Below are positions 24,243 to 36,797 of a DNA stretch of 64,000 nucleotides, one piece after another. The position numbers and the translations under genes were made by a program. Under the pieces are notes generated by a model. It saw only the letters and a program-made list of their open reading frames with translations. It had not been told where the DNA came from and searched no databases. How positions within the stretch are numbered: position 1 is the stretch's first letter; every line of letters starts with the position of its first letter. Source of the stretch: Acanthococcus lagerstroemiae (taxonomy: Eukaryota > Arthropoda > Insecta > Hemiptera > Eriococcidae); NCBI GenBank assembly GCA_031841125.1, contig CM063107.1:44653497-44717496 (forward strand). The letters run 5' to 3'.

Positions 24243-24744
24243 TAAATAAGATCAATATGAAAAAAAATTGTAAGAATTACTTTTACAGAGAATCTTTTGA
24301 GGAATATTTTTCACGATATGATATTTTTAAAAATAATTTGCTATTTTCGAAAGAACTCCAAAAAACAGAATTTTGGGGGCTAACATATTACGTGAAAGAC
24401 GAGGGTTGAGGTGGAAGGGTTTTTTCTAGTGCTGCAGGGCTAATGTCCTACAACTTCCACCACTGAAATATTTGATAGACATTTTCCCCCTTCACCACCT
24501 ATTTCTCATTTAAAATTCCTGGACTAAAGCTAGTGTGTTCCACGTCGATCCAACTTTGGAATAAAAGATGAGAAGCGGGGGTTACCATTCTACAGCCGGT
24601 ACAAATTAATGTTCGTTGGTTTTTATTTACTGATGAGGACTTACAATGTTACATCGTTATATTATGCGCAAGCCTATTACGTGAAACAATTCTGTAATTC
24701 TTTCTAGTCATTCTGATTAAAATTATTGAACAAAAAAATCAGAG

Positions 24745-24825
24745 AGACCGGCCAATTTTGACTGTTTGGACTGCAGCCCACCTACAGATTTCTCGGTGTT
24801 CCGGTGGGCATGTTCAACCCTCTAA
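24745..24825 (-). repeat. Repeat E, copy 1
   Basis: Read on the minus strand: AGGGTTGAACATGCCCACCG, then GAGAAATCTG, then AAAATTGGCCGGTCTC. It parallels 54888-54960 (AGGGTTGAGCGTGCCCATCG, GGAGATTTCC, AAAATTGGACCGGTAC). Confidence 0.6.
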
Positions 24826-25099
24826 AATCGCCACCCAAGTTGTACCGGTGACTCGGATGGGGTACAACAGGTGAAAAAAATGTGCTCAGCGAACGGTACT
24901 CACTTTTTGAATCGTTTTACGTTGATTCGGTTTTCATTTTCGTCGGTGTACACTTTAGTTACCCAATAATAATTGAACTGAATAACCGATAAAGGGAATG
25001 AAAAAACGAAGAAATTGAATTTTTAATTGAAAACAAAACCCCCAAAAAAACAAACCGAAATCGTGTAATTGGTGAAACCTGAATCGCACGTGCACGTTG

Positions 25100-25900
25100 A
25101 AAAAAAAACCACCGCAATTTTTTTTTTTCTCTCGTAATTAAACAGAACTCGCGAAAACGTGAATTCGTTCGACGAACAAATTTCGCGGATGCCGGCACTT
25201 TTTCATCTTCGCGTAGAACGCACGTGTTCGTAACTGAGACAGAAAATTACGAAAAAATTTTCGTTTTTGATAACGGCGCCGCGTAGATTGATCGCGATCA
25301 CAACTTTTCGTATCACCCCGAACGCAGCGACTGACGAATCTGGAAAAATTGTGATAACGTTTCGAGAAAGCCAAGCGACGCACGTCCTTCGGGTCCTTCG
25401 TAATGCGCTTTTTCCCCCCGTTTTCTTTTTCGAAATTTTGACGGCGCGCGTCGCCCGCTCTGCCCAAAACGAGCAGTGATTACGATTGTATTAAAGCGGT
25501 AATTAAACGTGAATTTGCGGAATTTTTCTTCATTTTTTTTTGTTTTTGTTTCGGTAAATATTTTTCCGGTGTTACAACTGTACACACTTCCGCGGACGGT
25601 AACGACGTCGAAAAAGAGAGGGAGAGACAGACATACGCACTAACAGAAAAGAGAGAGAGAGAGAGAGAGAGAAAAGAAATTTGTTCGTTGAGCATGTGTT
25701 TGTATATTTGTGGGCTCGAGGGAGAGAGACGACGAATGAGTTTGAAAGTTCGGTGCGCAGCAACAGACTATTCGTGGAAAAAAGTGCGAGTGTGTAGATG
25801 AGTGTAGACTACAAATGAGGAGTGACGGAGTGGAGTGGGAGCTATGATCCGTTCGGAAAATACACCGGCAATGTGTGTTCCTCGGTTATGAACTTAAATT
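25100..25900. other. CpG-dense segment with (GA)n microsatellite, no supported gene
   Basis: 25130-25480 is markedly CG-rich for this window, for example AACGGCGCCGCGTAGATTGA at 25272. It carries overlapping open frames on both strands without homology. A (GA)n tract occupies 25651-25672 within a purine-rich block. A promoter, enhancer or conserved intronic element is possible; nothing in the sequence proves any of these. Confidence 0.3.
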
Positions 25901-26679
25901 TATGCGATTTTTACGGAGTATATATTTAATTAGTCGGCGAGCTTGATTGTTATTTGACTTTAGGCCGCGTTTACCATAGGCAACGCGTGACCACGTGTGA
26001 TTTAAAGGTGAGGTGAATATTATTCGGTACACACAGGGAAATTACTTCATGTGATGTAACTCGTGAAAAAGTTGCGCTGGTTGGCAAAATCTGATGCTCG
26101 TTTTCAAATGCTCAAAGTGGCGTAAATAAAACAGGATATGAGGATATATTCTCTCCATCTGTCACCAACATTGTGAAACTGTGAACGCATAATTTATAAA
26201 TGCCCCGTATGGAACGAAGTAAAGAGAAAATGAATAATATTCATAAAAATTCACAGAAAGAACTTGCAAAGAGAGCCAGGGAGAAAAGCATAGAATTCTA
26301 GAGCTTGTCAACTAACATTTCAGATCCGAGCCCTTTTATTGTTTTTCTTGTCGAATCAAACACTGGTAAAATTGTGATTTTTATGGGATATTTAGTTGAT
26401 TTTTGAAATTATGTAGCTATTGGTCTTGTCTCAGGTATTGAAAGTGAGAAATAAGGTAGAATTTTCTCGATGTTTCATAGCAAAAGAGAGCGAATAATTA
26501 TGCCACTTAATTAAAAGGTAGAAGTAGGGTAAAGTTGCCGAAATAGTAGCACCCCTTATATCTCATAAACTATCAGTAACTAGCGCTTCCTATCGGTAAA
26601 ACTCGTTAATACAATGTAGTTCAAGAGTCTTGATGTAGAAACTTAACCTATAAAACCATTGGTGAACTTTTTATCGTGA

Positions 26680-26705
26680 TTTTTTTTTTTTTTTTTTTTT
26701 TTTTT
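26680..26705. repeat. 26-base T run
   Basis: Uninterrupted T tract. It could be the poly(A) tail of a minus-strand retroposon whose head might be the tRNA-like sequence at 27095-27168. The intervening sequence was not matched to another copy. Confidence 0.5.
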
Positions 26706-27094
26706 AATGTGATAGTGATAATAAAATCTTAGCCGCTACCTAAGGTAATTGGAAGAAAACAATTTAAACAATAAGTAACGTTTATTTCTTATTCTTCTTC
26801 AAACGCTATATACGATGTCAGACGTTGGCGGTCGCGATTTCTGAAACGCGATTCGCCTGAGCAGGTTAGTCGGGGTAGTTGGGCATTGCTTTTCCCATGG
26901 TTTTGTTGCGTTGGAGTTTTCCTTCTCTGTGCCGAAGAGTGTGCAGCTGCAGTTCGCTTACTAACCCACGTGTTCACGTGAGTCAGCTGTCTACGACGTG
27001 CACACACACAGTACCGAGTCCTTCTAATCTGGTGGTAACACGTCCTGCGATTGCTCATTCATTAGGATGTTAGGGATAAATATCATTAGTTTTC

Positions 27095-27168
27095 CGGCGT
27101 TGCTGGGACTCAAACCCGAGACCCAAGGATTGCAAAGCGTGCATGCTACCACTTGGCCACACGGCGTC
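27095..27168 (-). mobile_element. tRNA-like sequence, probable SINE head or tRNA pseudogene
   Basis: The minus strand contains GTGTGGCCAAGTGGTAGCAT (A box) and CGGGTTTGAGTCCCAGC (B box), about 35 bp apart. Acceptor-stem complementarity is poor. It differs from the three-copy SINE family and is closest to the sequence at 33185-33262. Confidence 0.5.
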
Positions 27169-28080
27169 TTATTCTTTATGAAAGTGTGTAATTTTGACTC
27201 TCTTTCGAAATACTTACGAAAAAGTCTTATCAGCACTAACCTGAGTGAGAGAGGATTGTTATCAAAAAGTGCGAGTGTACCTTTGATTTTACTACAGATA
27301 ATGTTATGTCTTCGAACTTAGGGAAGCGGATGTATGTGAAATGAACAGCGGAAGACATGGAACGAGCTTTGAAAGAATATTCTGATGATTCTGCAATGGG
27401 ATTGAATGAGTGATGTTGAAAGTTCTGACATGTCAAATTACTTTTTTGTTGAAAATTCGACGGTTAGAGGGGCTATGAGAAAATAACATATGATCAGATA
27501 GGGGAGGTTCTAACTTTTTTGGGGAGGTGGTTGGGTGATAGAGCCTTATTCTTATTAATTAAACTGGGTGGTACGATTTGAGGACTGGTGGTAAGATGTA
27601 ATCTTTCGAATTAAAAATGCTGTTTTTGGGCTAAAAGATACGCGAAAGTCTAAGGTATACGCTAGTGTAAAAAAAAAAATCATTTACAAACTGTCCAGGT
27701 TAGAAAGAGTGAAAAGTGGTACGATCTGGGAAACCTTACCTTGTATTATTAATAGGTGCGTTTGTTTTTGAATGAAATCAGTGTAGTATTTTCCGAAATT
27801 TTCTCCCATGAAGGAATGAATGGATTGGCACGCTATTCATGTGAATATTGAACTGCCACAAATAATGGAGGGGTGTTAAGTTTTATCAAAATCAGACTTA
27901 CAGCCCGTGAGATTCTTGCAGTTGCCACCACGATCAGTGTCTTCTTGAAAATTTTTTGATGCAAGTGTGTTTGTGTTGGTGTGTTAATTGCTATACCTAG
28001 AAAAATCCACTCGTTAGAATACAGATGTTTCAGAATTTTCTTGTTCTGTTTATCGCATTCAAACGAGAAGCTCTTTCCCT

Positions 28081-28457
28081 AGTGGCCTAATTCAGTTTTT
28101 GACAAGTTTGATGCGCAATCTTGTGGTACAAAATGGAATCTCTAGAAAGTATATTGGTTTCCCTGCATTCTATCTTCTTTCGTCCCAGCGTTACCATTAG
28201 CGATTAAAAAAGTGGTCAATTTCCACAGTGGCCTAACTCGAAAGTCTTCCAGAGCTGCTGTATTGTATTAATGCCAGAAATTTAAATTTTTCAGTGAATG
28301 CATTTAAAATAAAGTTAATTTAAAAAAGTTCAAAGTAGATTTCGACAATGGGCAACATATTACAACTTCTTATGGTAAAAATCATATGTTATATCAGCCA
28401 GAAACCTATATTTTAGCGTCATCGAACACATTTCACTCTTCTAAAGTGGTCTAAGTC
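28081..28457. repeat. Three dispersed AGTGGYCTAAYTC words
   Basis: AGTGGCCTAATTC at 28081, AGTGGCCTAACTC at 28227 and AGTGGTCTAAGTC at 28445 lie within AT-rich DNA. The layout resembles the iterated words of the inverted-repeat elements elsewhere in the window, but no terminal repeats were located. Confidence 0.4.
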
Positions 28458-29329
28458 AGGGAGTTTCCAACTTTGATGCCTTGTAGCTCACGAAATACAA
28501 ACTTTAGATGTAGTGCACTGTACAATAGATGCCACACGGAGCTTTCAACTCAAAATTATCCTGTTATACATATTACATACCGTGATATCAGTAACAGCAA
28601 ATTGAAGGTTTCACCGTTCGTAACAGAGCCCCTTCCCCTCCCCTAAAGAAAAGTTTTACCATTTGAGAACTGACCGACGGGAGGATTTTTGGCTTTTGTG
28701 CTGGCCCTGTTTTCACGTGTGATTTTCTTGAATTGGTTAGCTATACCACTCAAGAACAATTTTCAATTTCTGCCAAATAAAACGCGGCACAGGGTGAAAA
28801 AAAAAACAGTTTCTTAAATTTTTTTTGGACTTAGATTACTTTCGAAGAGAGCTCTTTAATTATTGAACCTTTATGACAAGTGCACCTAAAAATCGGGTTG
28901 TGTCACGTTCATTCTTGTTCACACTAGCAAATGTACTTGAATAAGATGTTTATATCTAAGCTCAGTCCAAGTGAGATCTTAGCCCTATCTGGTGGAGAAG
29001 AAGAAAATACACATTCCAGCGTTCACCGCGAATTTCTATCTCTATTAGGAGACGAGTTATGTCTGTTCAAAGCACTGATACGACTTATGATAGTAAATAG
29101 GACCTTAGTTGCATTTATTTAATTTCTGTGTTTTGAACTTCGGGCATTTTGGAAGTCAGTTCTAGTTGGTAAAGTATCGATTCATTAAAAAAAATCAGCT
29201 TGTGTATTATCTGCCATTTTCCCACTTTTAACATTTCCAACTATTCCCCATTCCCCCTCCACAAAAATTTCCCATTCACGCTACTGAGTGCGCGCTTTTA
29301 TATTCGAGGTCATTCTGGCTTTTAGAAGT

Positions 29330-29990
29330 CGTTTTCGGGGCGAAAAACGACTCATCAAAATTTTGGATCAAATTTGGAATCAGTACAAAAATAGTTCTCA
29401 AATCATTGTATTTTTCCAATGATGTTTCATCAGAGGTTTGATTTAGCGCTAATTTAGGTCCTAAAATCTCAATATCAGATTCAAATCACGCAGAATTAAT
29501 GTAATTTTGAAAATTGAACGAAGTAACTTACCAAACACGAAATGTGTGTCGCACCTCCCTCTCCATTTAAATTCTTAATCCGCCTTGATTTGAGCCCCCA
29601 GAATCCAGATTTCATGCTAGAACGGTGGAAAATAAAATTGACAGCTGGGAAAATCGATCGAAATATCGAAATATGGTTTTCTTTTTATCACTAATTCTAA
29701 ATGTTCCATCAGATTCTGCATTTAAACTCTATTCAGCCCTAAAACTCGAATTTCATACTTAAAAACCAAATTTCCGGCTCGAATCAGATTGGATTAACAA
29801 TTTGATGTAATGTTCTAGATCAGCGACTCAATTTACCGTCGTTGATGTACTTGATTTGATTTTCCTGGTGAAATAAGTTTTGTCCCTTTCAAGTTTAAAA
29901 AATGTTGTGGCCCCAATCAGTGCCGGATCCAAATTCTTATGAGATGTTCGAAATTAATGACTCGGAAAACTACTATTGCCACGATTTTCT
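29330..29990. repeat. Degenerate iterated repeat D, locus 2
   Basis: Recurring variants of TCGAATTTCATACT, ATCAGCGACTCAATTT and TTTGAACTC/AATCAGATT-type words resemble those at 21.3-22.8 kb and 55.4-56.3 kb. Low identity makes the boundaries soft. Confidence 0.35.
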
Positions 29991-31638
29991 CGATAATTTG
30001 GTGAAAGGCCCTAGCCCCTCTTTATAGAAGTGATCATAATCGTCTTAGAGAGGTAGCCTTTTTTTTCCATCATGAAAATTAGAAAGTTGATGACTTTGAC
30101 TTTCGTTTATGTTTTTTGGCTTTGTTGAGAAATTGATGTTGCCAACTGGTACGTTTTTCTACGCAGCATGGCGATACAAATTTGTGGGAATTCTGGGCGG
30201 CGTGGAATTGGTTGTACGCCGAAAAGTCGACCAGCTTCGAATTTATGGTTGTTTCTGCGATACAGGTACCTTAGGACAGAAGTATTATTTTATTATGCCC
30301 TTTCTTACCCGCTCTATATTTATAGTTTTGTGTACTTGTATATGTACGTGTGTTGCGGATAAGTGTGTCATAGTGTGGAGCGCGAATGGGGTCCGCAGCG
30401 AATGCATACGGTATCCAGGGAGGATTTTTTGTTCGTATTGCGAAGAAGAACTCCAACTATGTTTGAAAATCGCAAACGAACATCGAGTTGTTCACGGATT
30501 GGCATTAGCGGGGGGTAAGGATGGCGAAGGGAAGTGAGATACGCAAATTTTGGCGAAATTTATAACCGACATTCCAGGTATTCGAATTAGGGTTGCGGAA
30601 TGAGTTTCAAGTTTTAAAGGGGGAATTTGGGTTTATAAACTATATCGACCCGAAGGAGAAGGATGGAAATTAGACATTTTATTGCCATCGAATGGCGGTG
30701 TAAATTATGGCGATCGGGAATAAGAGATTCTTCTTATATTAGCTATGTGATTCGTATACATATAGGTGCTTGAAAGGTGCCGTGTGAATGTGCAGCTCCA
30801 AAGGTGGCAGTGTGCATTGTATGTGTACTGACGAGTTTTTTGCGTTACTCACTGATGTCGTTGGTATGAATAATCTGTGTATGAACATTATAATACAGGA
30901 AAGACTTTCTAATAGTGAACATTTCTCAATAATCCCCGACTGTGTTCGCTATTTCAAAGGTTTCCTGATTCTTTTACAAATTTAGAATGTGAGGATCTCT
31001 CGCATTTTCCATTCTTGTATCGTTTTGTCCTATCGCGAGAGCATCGGATCCGACTTGTAAATCTTGAACAATGGGGAAAGTATCTGAATTTTGGCCAAAC
31101 CGTTTTCCTTTTTCTAAGTATCTTGAATACTTATGTTTTACATTAAGTCTAAGTACTATCTCGTAATGGTAAAGAATGCACTTAACATTGCCTGTAGCTT
31201 TTGGAACCATGAATACATGTAAGATTTTGTTACGCCGAAATCTTGGTTGCGATGATATTCGTGCAGTGTGCGAGATATATAGTAGGTCGGAGTAACAGTT
31301 GTTGTCCGAGCTACGGCATGTCGTGGTCTACACCCTGGGAACTGTAGTTTTTTGTTGATTCGGTGTTCTCACTGCAATTTTAGAAGCGTGATTTAAAGAC
31401 TATTCTGTTCTAGTCTTACATACATATATCTATTAGCCCCCCCCCCCATCTGGGAATGTTTCCAGTCCTCTCGTTATGATAGGGCGTAAACTTACAATTC
31501 ATATTTTAAAAATCTTTATCTTTCATGGTCATATCTGATACACATGTTGACGACTGTAACGGGATCATACCACGGGGTTAATTGAGCAGGGTGGTGGGGG
31601 TAGTTTGCCCTTGCTTCCCCAACAGTTGGCTAGGTTAA

Positions 31639-31961
31639 GGTGGGTCCATATCTGAACGCGAACGAGGCAAACAAAAGACGAACAAATGCCTTGTACATGC
31701 ACTATGTAAATGTGTTCGGCATTTGCCGAGACATCAAACGAGGCAGCGTTTGACAGCGTTCCATCTAGTGTTTGGTTGTATCCCAAACAATATGACGTCC
31801 ACATCAGAAGGCCTTTGTACCGAATTCTCTTTGAAGTACCGACTTGGGATAGATAGCGTTTGTTCTGTCTTGGGCCAAATGACGCATAGCCTGAGTTTGC
31901 CACGCCTCGATACCCCGTCCCCAACTGTATGTACGCCACGCCATGGGTTGCCTCATTCGCC
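31639..31961 (+). mobile_element. TTAA-flanked MITE unit 1
   Basis: Preceded by TTAA (31635-31638). Starts GGTGGGTCCATATCTGAACG and contains the family words CATTTGCCGAG and CGAATTCTCTTTGAAGTACC. Ends GCCTCATTCGCC followed by TTAA (31962-31965). The GTTCGC/GCGAAC-rich composition removes stop codons and produces spurious long frames. TTAA flanks suggest a piggyBac-type origin, as inference. Confidence 0.72.
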
Positions 31962-31965
31962 TTAA

Positions 31966-32178
31966 GGCGTGTACACATCTGAACACGAACGCGAAGGAGG
32001 CATGCGGTAGCAAGGCGAGGCAGAACATATGCCACATTTGTACACTGTTCGGCGTTTGCCTGTTCGCTGAACATTCGTTCAACAGTCGAATGCTGTTTGC
32101 CTCGCCTCGAATACCCGTCCATACATGCACGCGCGCCTTGTTCGGCTTGCCTGCTTCGCGTTCACGTTCAGATATGTC
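31966..32178 (+). mobile_element. TTAA-type MITE unit 2 (internally deleted)
   Basis: Starts GGCGTGTACACATCTGAACA. Continues through GCATGCGGTAGCAAGGCGAG, the CACATTTGTACACTGTTCGG word and CGAATGCTGTTTGCCTCGCC to TTCACGTTCAGATATGTCGC. It shares the TTAA at 31962 with unit 1. Confidence 0.72.
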
Positions 32179-32451
32179 GCAAACAAGGCATGCGGAAGCA
32201 AAGCGAGGCAGAACGTATGTCACATTTGTACACTGTTCGGATACAAACGTAAAAAAGTCAAATACCCATCCACACCAACGTATTGTATGCGAATTCTCTT
32301 TGAAGTACCGACAACTCACAGATAGCGTTCGCCTGTTCGCTAAACATTCGCCCAACAGCCGAATGCTGTTTGCCTTGCCTCAGATACACGTCCACACCTG
32401 CACGTGCGCCCTGTTCGGCTTGCCTCGTTTGCGTTTAGATGTGTACACGCC
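32179..32451 (+). mobile_element. TTAA-type MITE unit 3
   Basis: Begins within the family at AACAAGGCATGCGGAAGCAA (left terminus lost). Contains GCGAATTCTCTTTGAAGTAC and GCCGAATGCTGTTTGCC. Ends GCGTTTAGATGTGTACACGCC, the family terminus in reverse complement, followed by TTTAG. A further end fragment, CAGATGTGTGCGGGCC, follows at 32461. Confidence 0.7.
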
Positions 32452-33184
32452 TTTAGGGCTCAGATGTGTGCGGGCCTTAGAGTACAAGTATTTCCTTTTC
32501 TATGCGGAATACGTTTGCGTATGTGAATCATCATTTGCCACATGTCAGACAACACACAAGACGCACAATACAGCACCAATCCTTTTTGTGGTAACGTGTT
32601 ATAACAGTACAATGCCTTGTTCTTGAGACTTACAAAGGAACTGCAGAGCACGCTATCTATCCACCTCGATTCGTACTGCGCTCTCTCTTATCGCTAGGAT
32701 ATTTGCGAGAAGTGATAAAACTTGTTATGTTTTTAATAGTCAAAATTTTTGTGAACAATGATTTTCAGTTACTATCGATAGTTGTCTATTACTAACAATA
32801 AATTCAGAGGAGGTAAAAGTAATGTAAAATTTTTTAATCTAACCGCAGTTGTATTTTGGTAGCCAGATTTTTTTCGTTCTCGTCCAAAGCAAACCATGCG
32901 GCACGCGAAACTAAGGCGCTGTAAGCATGGACATGTTCAGCCCCCATTTTTATCCTTTCATTCCCCATACAACTTCGATAACTGTTTGTGATATGTTCCC
33001 TTGTCATCGGAAACGATAACGATGAAAATGGCGGCTGAGTATGCCCATGCTTACAGTTCCGTGATGAAATAGTGAGCCCCCTGAATTATCGATAAGTTGG
33101 AAATCCGTATCGATAATTAACGATATATTCCTTATCGATAGGTATCAATAGCTTACGATAATTTTAACAACACCAGAAACCTGT

Positions 33185-33262
33185 TCACTAGCCTTCGAAC
33201 ACTGTGGATCGAACCCACGTTGCAAGGATGCATGACGAGCACGATACCACTCGACCGCAGAG
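33185..33262 (-). mobile_element. tRNA-like sequence, probable SINE head or tRNA pseudogene
   Basis: The minus strand contains TGCGGTCGAGTGGTATCGTG (A box) and GTGGGTTCGATCCACAG (B box), with CATGCATCCTTGCAA between them. A seven-base acceptor stem is not evident, so a functional tRNA is unlikely. Confidence 0.5.
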
Positions 33263-36200
33263 CGAGCCTATATTTTAAAAATACGGTCATAAATCGTGTA
33301 TTTATAGCTAGTGCTAGACGAAACTGTGAAAAAATAAACTGCTCGTTTCCTGAAGGAAAGGAATAACAGGAAAGAAGAGGAGAGAGGGGGAAAACATAAG
33401 ACAAATCATTTTTCTTCAACACGCACTTTATGGCGAACAAGGAAGGAAATTAAATTAAAAATAACAATAAATCGACCATTAACTGTATAAAATATTTGAA
33501 TTTACGCAAATTTGTTAGCGAGCGCGAAAGTTACGTTCGGCTACCCTTCGACAAAATCAAAAATTATAATTCGGAAAGAAAAAAATGTTGCTCACTGAAC
33601 CGCGTGGTTCGGTAATGGATTGAAATATCGAATTACGAAACGAAATAGAAGGAAGGGAAATTAGCCTGAATAAATGAACAAATGGCTCAGCGAATGGGTG
33701 AGTGAACAGGTGAGTTATAAATATTGAAGACATAATAGAAATTAACCAACGAGCTGGCTCTTGAACCGAGCCAAGGGCGGTGATAGAGTTCTATTTCGGG
33801 AGAAAAGGCTGAAGTTCTGGGTTTTTAAGCAAAGTATTTTGAAATATGTGAACAGCTTGATAGAATACTTCAGAAAATGAGGGAATTCTGGTAATACGAG
33901 GATTCTTTTTGGGGAGTGGGTCGGGTGCTCCGAAGTTCTTAGAAAGGTAGTCTCGCATCTCTCAAATTTAACATCGAAACTGAGCTCATTTTATCATTTC
34001 CCAGAGACCGAATACGCAATTACTAATAATTTCGGACGCAGTGTATGATATTTATAGGTATTTTGGGTGATATGAAGAAAGCGTTCGATTGAATTTTCCT
34101 TCGACAGACATAATATTTTCCATTGCGATTATGTGTATTGCGTGAAAAACCAGTTACAAAAATTCCATCGTTAAAAGTCGCATTAACACGTTACAGTAGT
34201 GTTTTCCTCCAACACGCTCAGACTTTTTATTTTTAAATACCGAGACAAACTCCATAACTGCCATTTATCACGCATAGTGGCAGTGGACATCTCCGGGGAT
34301 TTGAGGAAAATGATAAGAGACTTTACGTCAGTCGTCATCATTTCATCCGGGTGCAAAATCTTACGCTGTCGCCTCTGCACGAAGAAGGAAACGAAGACCA
34401 AAAACAAATCTGTAATGCTTTTTGTTAAGTCGAATTAATGTCAACGACGTTTGCCAGACCGTACCAAAAACTAACCCTTTCTAGCACGGTTCGAAAAATC
34501 AGCTTATTCACGAGTTGAGATTTCCGCTTTATTGACGGGCGCTTGACAATTTGGTAAGCCTGCCTCAAGTCGAGTAAAAACTTCCTGAAAACCGAGTTCG
34601 AAGATTCTGATAGCTGGAAAAATTATCATTATTTTATCATTATTAATATTATTTACTAGTGTTTTGCGTGGCACCAACAATATTGTTCGAGAGACGTTCC
34701 CTTCCACGAGTCCAAATTGAATCAGGATTTGTAAACAAAAAGTTTTGAGATAATGTGCAAAATACGTGACGGAATTTGTATATGTCAAAGCGGAGTACGA
34801 AAATGAGAAATTATACACCGTCGGATTATATAAGCCTACTGCACGATGGCATGATGAGCTGAAGGGTATTGTAGATTATTAAAGTGAATTTCTGCTCTGT
34901 TTTCAACAATTTTAACGTAAGAATGATGCACAAGTGATACAGATTTCTATTATAAAATTACATTTCCGTGCCTGCGGTACAATAATTTGTGTGCAGAAAG
35001 CAGGGGCGTATGAAGCGGCTCGCCTCCCAATTCGTCTCTCAGAGTTGGCAAATTGGCAATTTCAGGTTCTCAGGTGACAAAGTCACAAATTTACACATCT
35101 TAAGAGTTTTTTTTTCCCCTTTCTTTCTTTTGCTTGACAATGAGAAAATCTTTAACTATTTTCGTTTCAGCAGAATATTTTTGATTCTCGCCCTCTCAAT
35201 AAATTCACTCCGATACGATGCTGGCAAGAAGGTTTCTATGTACAATGTACGCGACAATAGTGAATATTAAAAAAATATCCTATTCTATTTGGTTTTCTGT
35301 CTTCGTTGGTTTTCAGATTTTTTCATCTTTTTGATCCCACGAATCTGCTACTTGCAGGTTGTCAGCGAGTGTCCTTTCTTAAATATTAAAAATTACTTAT
35401 TCAAAATATTTCATATTGTCCTTCTCTTGAATACTCCAAGTGAGCAACATGTACAAACGCTCAAGTCCTTCCAAGTCCCTCTCAAAAGAGGACTGCTATT
35501 GGAGTGTTATAGTAAGACATTCTTCAGTTTTTCGAGATAGTTCCGTTGGTCAGTAGTGATCACCCCGTTCATCACATTTTGACGTCATAGGCTGTGTAAT
35601 ATACTCGATCTCTGTTCATGATATTATGACCCTCAATTATATAGGCTGTCATGTAGCAGTGTCCTGTTCAGTTTGGCCATAGAGTGCAAAGACTGCTCCT
35701 CGAAAATCAAAAACGTAGTATTGGGTGAAACATTGTAACCCATACGAATCAGTATTAATTCTTGGAATACTGATATTAAGGCAAGATTTCTTCTTTGTTC
35801 TCAACCTCCAGTTCCAGCTTCAAACTGATAAGACTTCATCAGTCTTTTGTACTGTTTAGTCAAAGCCTATTTATCACCCTTTTCATAATTGCAGACATAG
35901 TGTCCTACTTTCATCATACTTTTTATCACAGGCTGTAGCGCTGAAGTGTGATGAATCGAGGTCCTTTCTAAGATGAACTGACCCAATTCTCTTCAAATCA
36001 AAAAGATCGCGATTGAAGCAGAGCTGGAGCAAAGCAAATTCATCGAGGGGGTGGGAATTAAGAATTTTTCAATTATTGGGCAGAAAAAATAATAATACAT
36101 ATTATATGACGTGTAAATTTGCCATCTAAGCACCTAAAATTGTCAATTTTTCTAGTTATAAAAAGTGATTGAGAGGCCAGCCCCCGCCTACCCATGGCTG

Positions 36201-36797
36201 CAGCCTGGGGTATAAGAACCCTAAAGAATAATTAAATTTGTGATCATCATGGACTTGTTCTGATTTCTAAAATAATAATCTTAAGATCCAAAAGATCACA
36301 AACATTTGGGCAAAATCGTGATTGTGAGATTTTTTTCCCAAAAATTCTGTTGTGAATTCGTGATCTTTTTACATTTTTTAAATCATTCGCATATCATAAT
36401 TTCGATTTACTGGATTCATGATTTTGCTATTCCTGGTAGTCCAGTCAAATTGGTATTTGAACTTCGAATAAATTGCGATCAAAATTTTCTTTGTGGATTA
36501 TTGTGTGGACTGGTCCGTTGAATGGCCCACATAACGCCCATCTCTCCAACCGGTGTTCCACTGCAGTGCCCCCTTTGTCAGTTTCTTCCAGATCACTGAA
36601 ATAGTATGAGAGATATTGAAATATTTCATTGAATCGAAAATACGTTTTCGAAAATTCCCTATACAATGATGTCAAACATGATGCATGTGACTGAAAGGGA
36701 ACTTAATCGGAGATTACTCAAAACGTAGGTCTTTTTCATTTTCGTTTTTTCCTCTTACCAAATAAATGGGCAGTTATGGAGATAAAGGAAACATCCA

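Noticed and set aside
25313..25763. Overlapping minus-strand frames with LSLSLS runs
   Set aside because: Translation of the (GA)n microsatellite and adjacent purine-rich DNA.
26789..27058. 89-codon minus-strand frame ending in FEEE
   Set aside because: Faintly transposon-like, but I could not tie it to a named domain; it may be part of the retroposon body between the tRNA-like head and the T26 tract.
30109..30537. 142-codon + strand open frame with a hydrophobic stretch
   Set aside because: No recognisable domain, no clear acceptor upstream or conserved context; codon content looks like unique intronic DNA. It could be revisited with transcripts.
31565..32626. Long open frames (183, 185 and 227 codons) on both strands
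   Set aside because: They lie entirely in GTTCGC-rich MITE units, overlap each other on opposite strands and translate the repeat words over and over; no independent homology.
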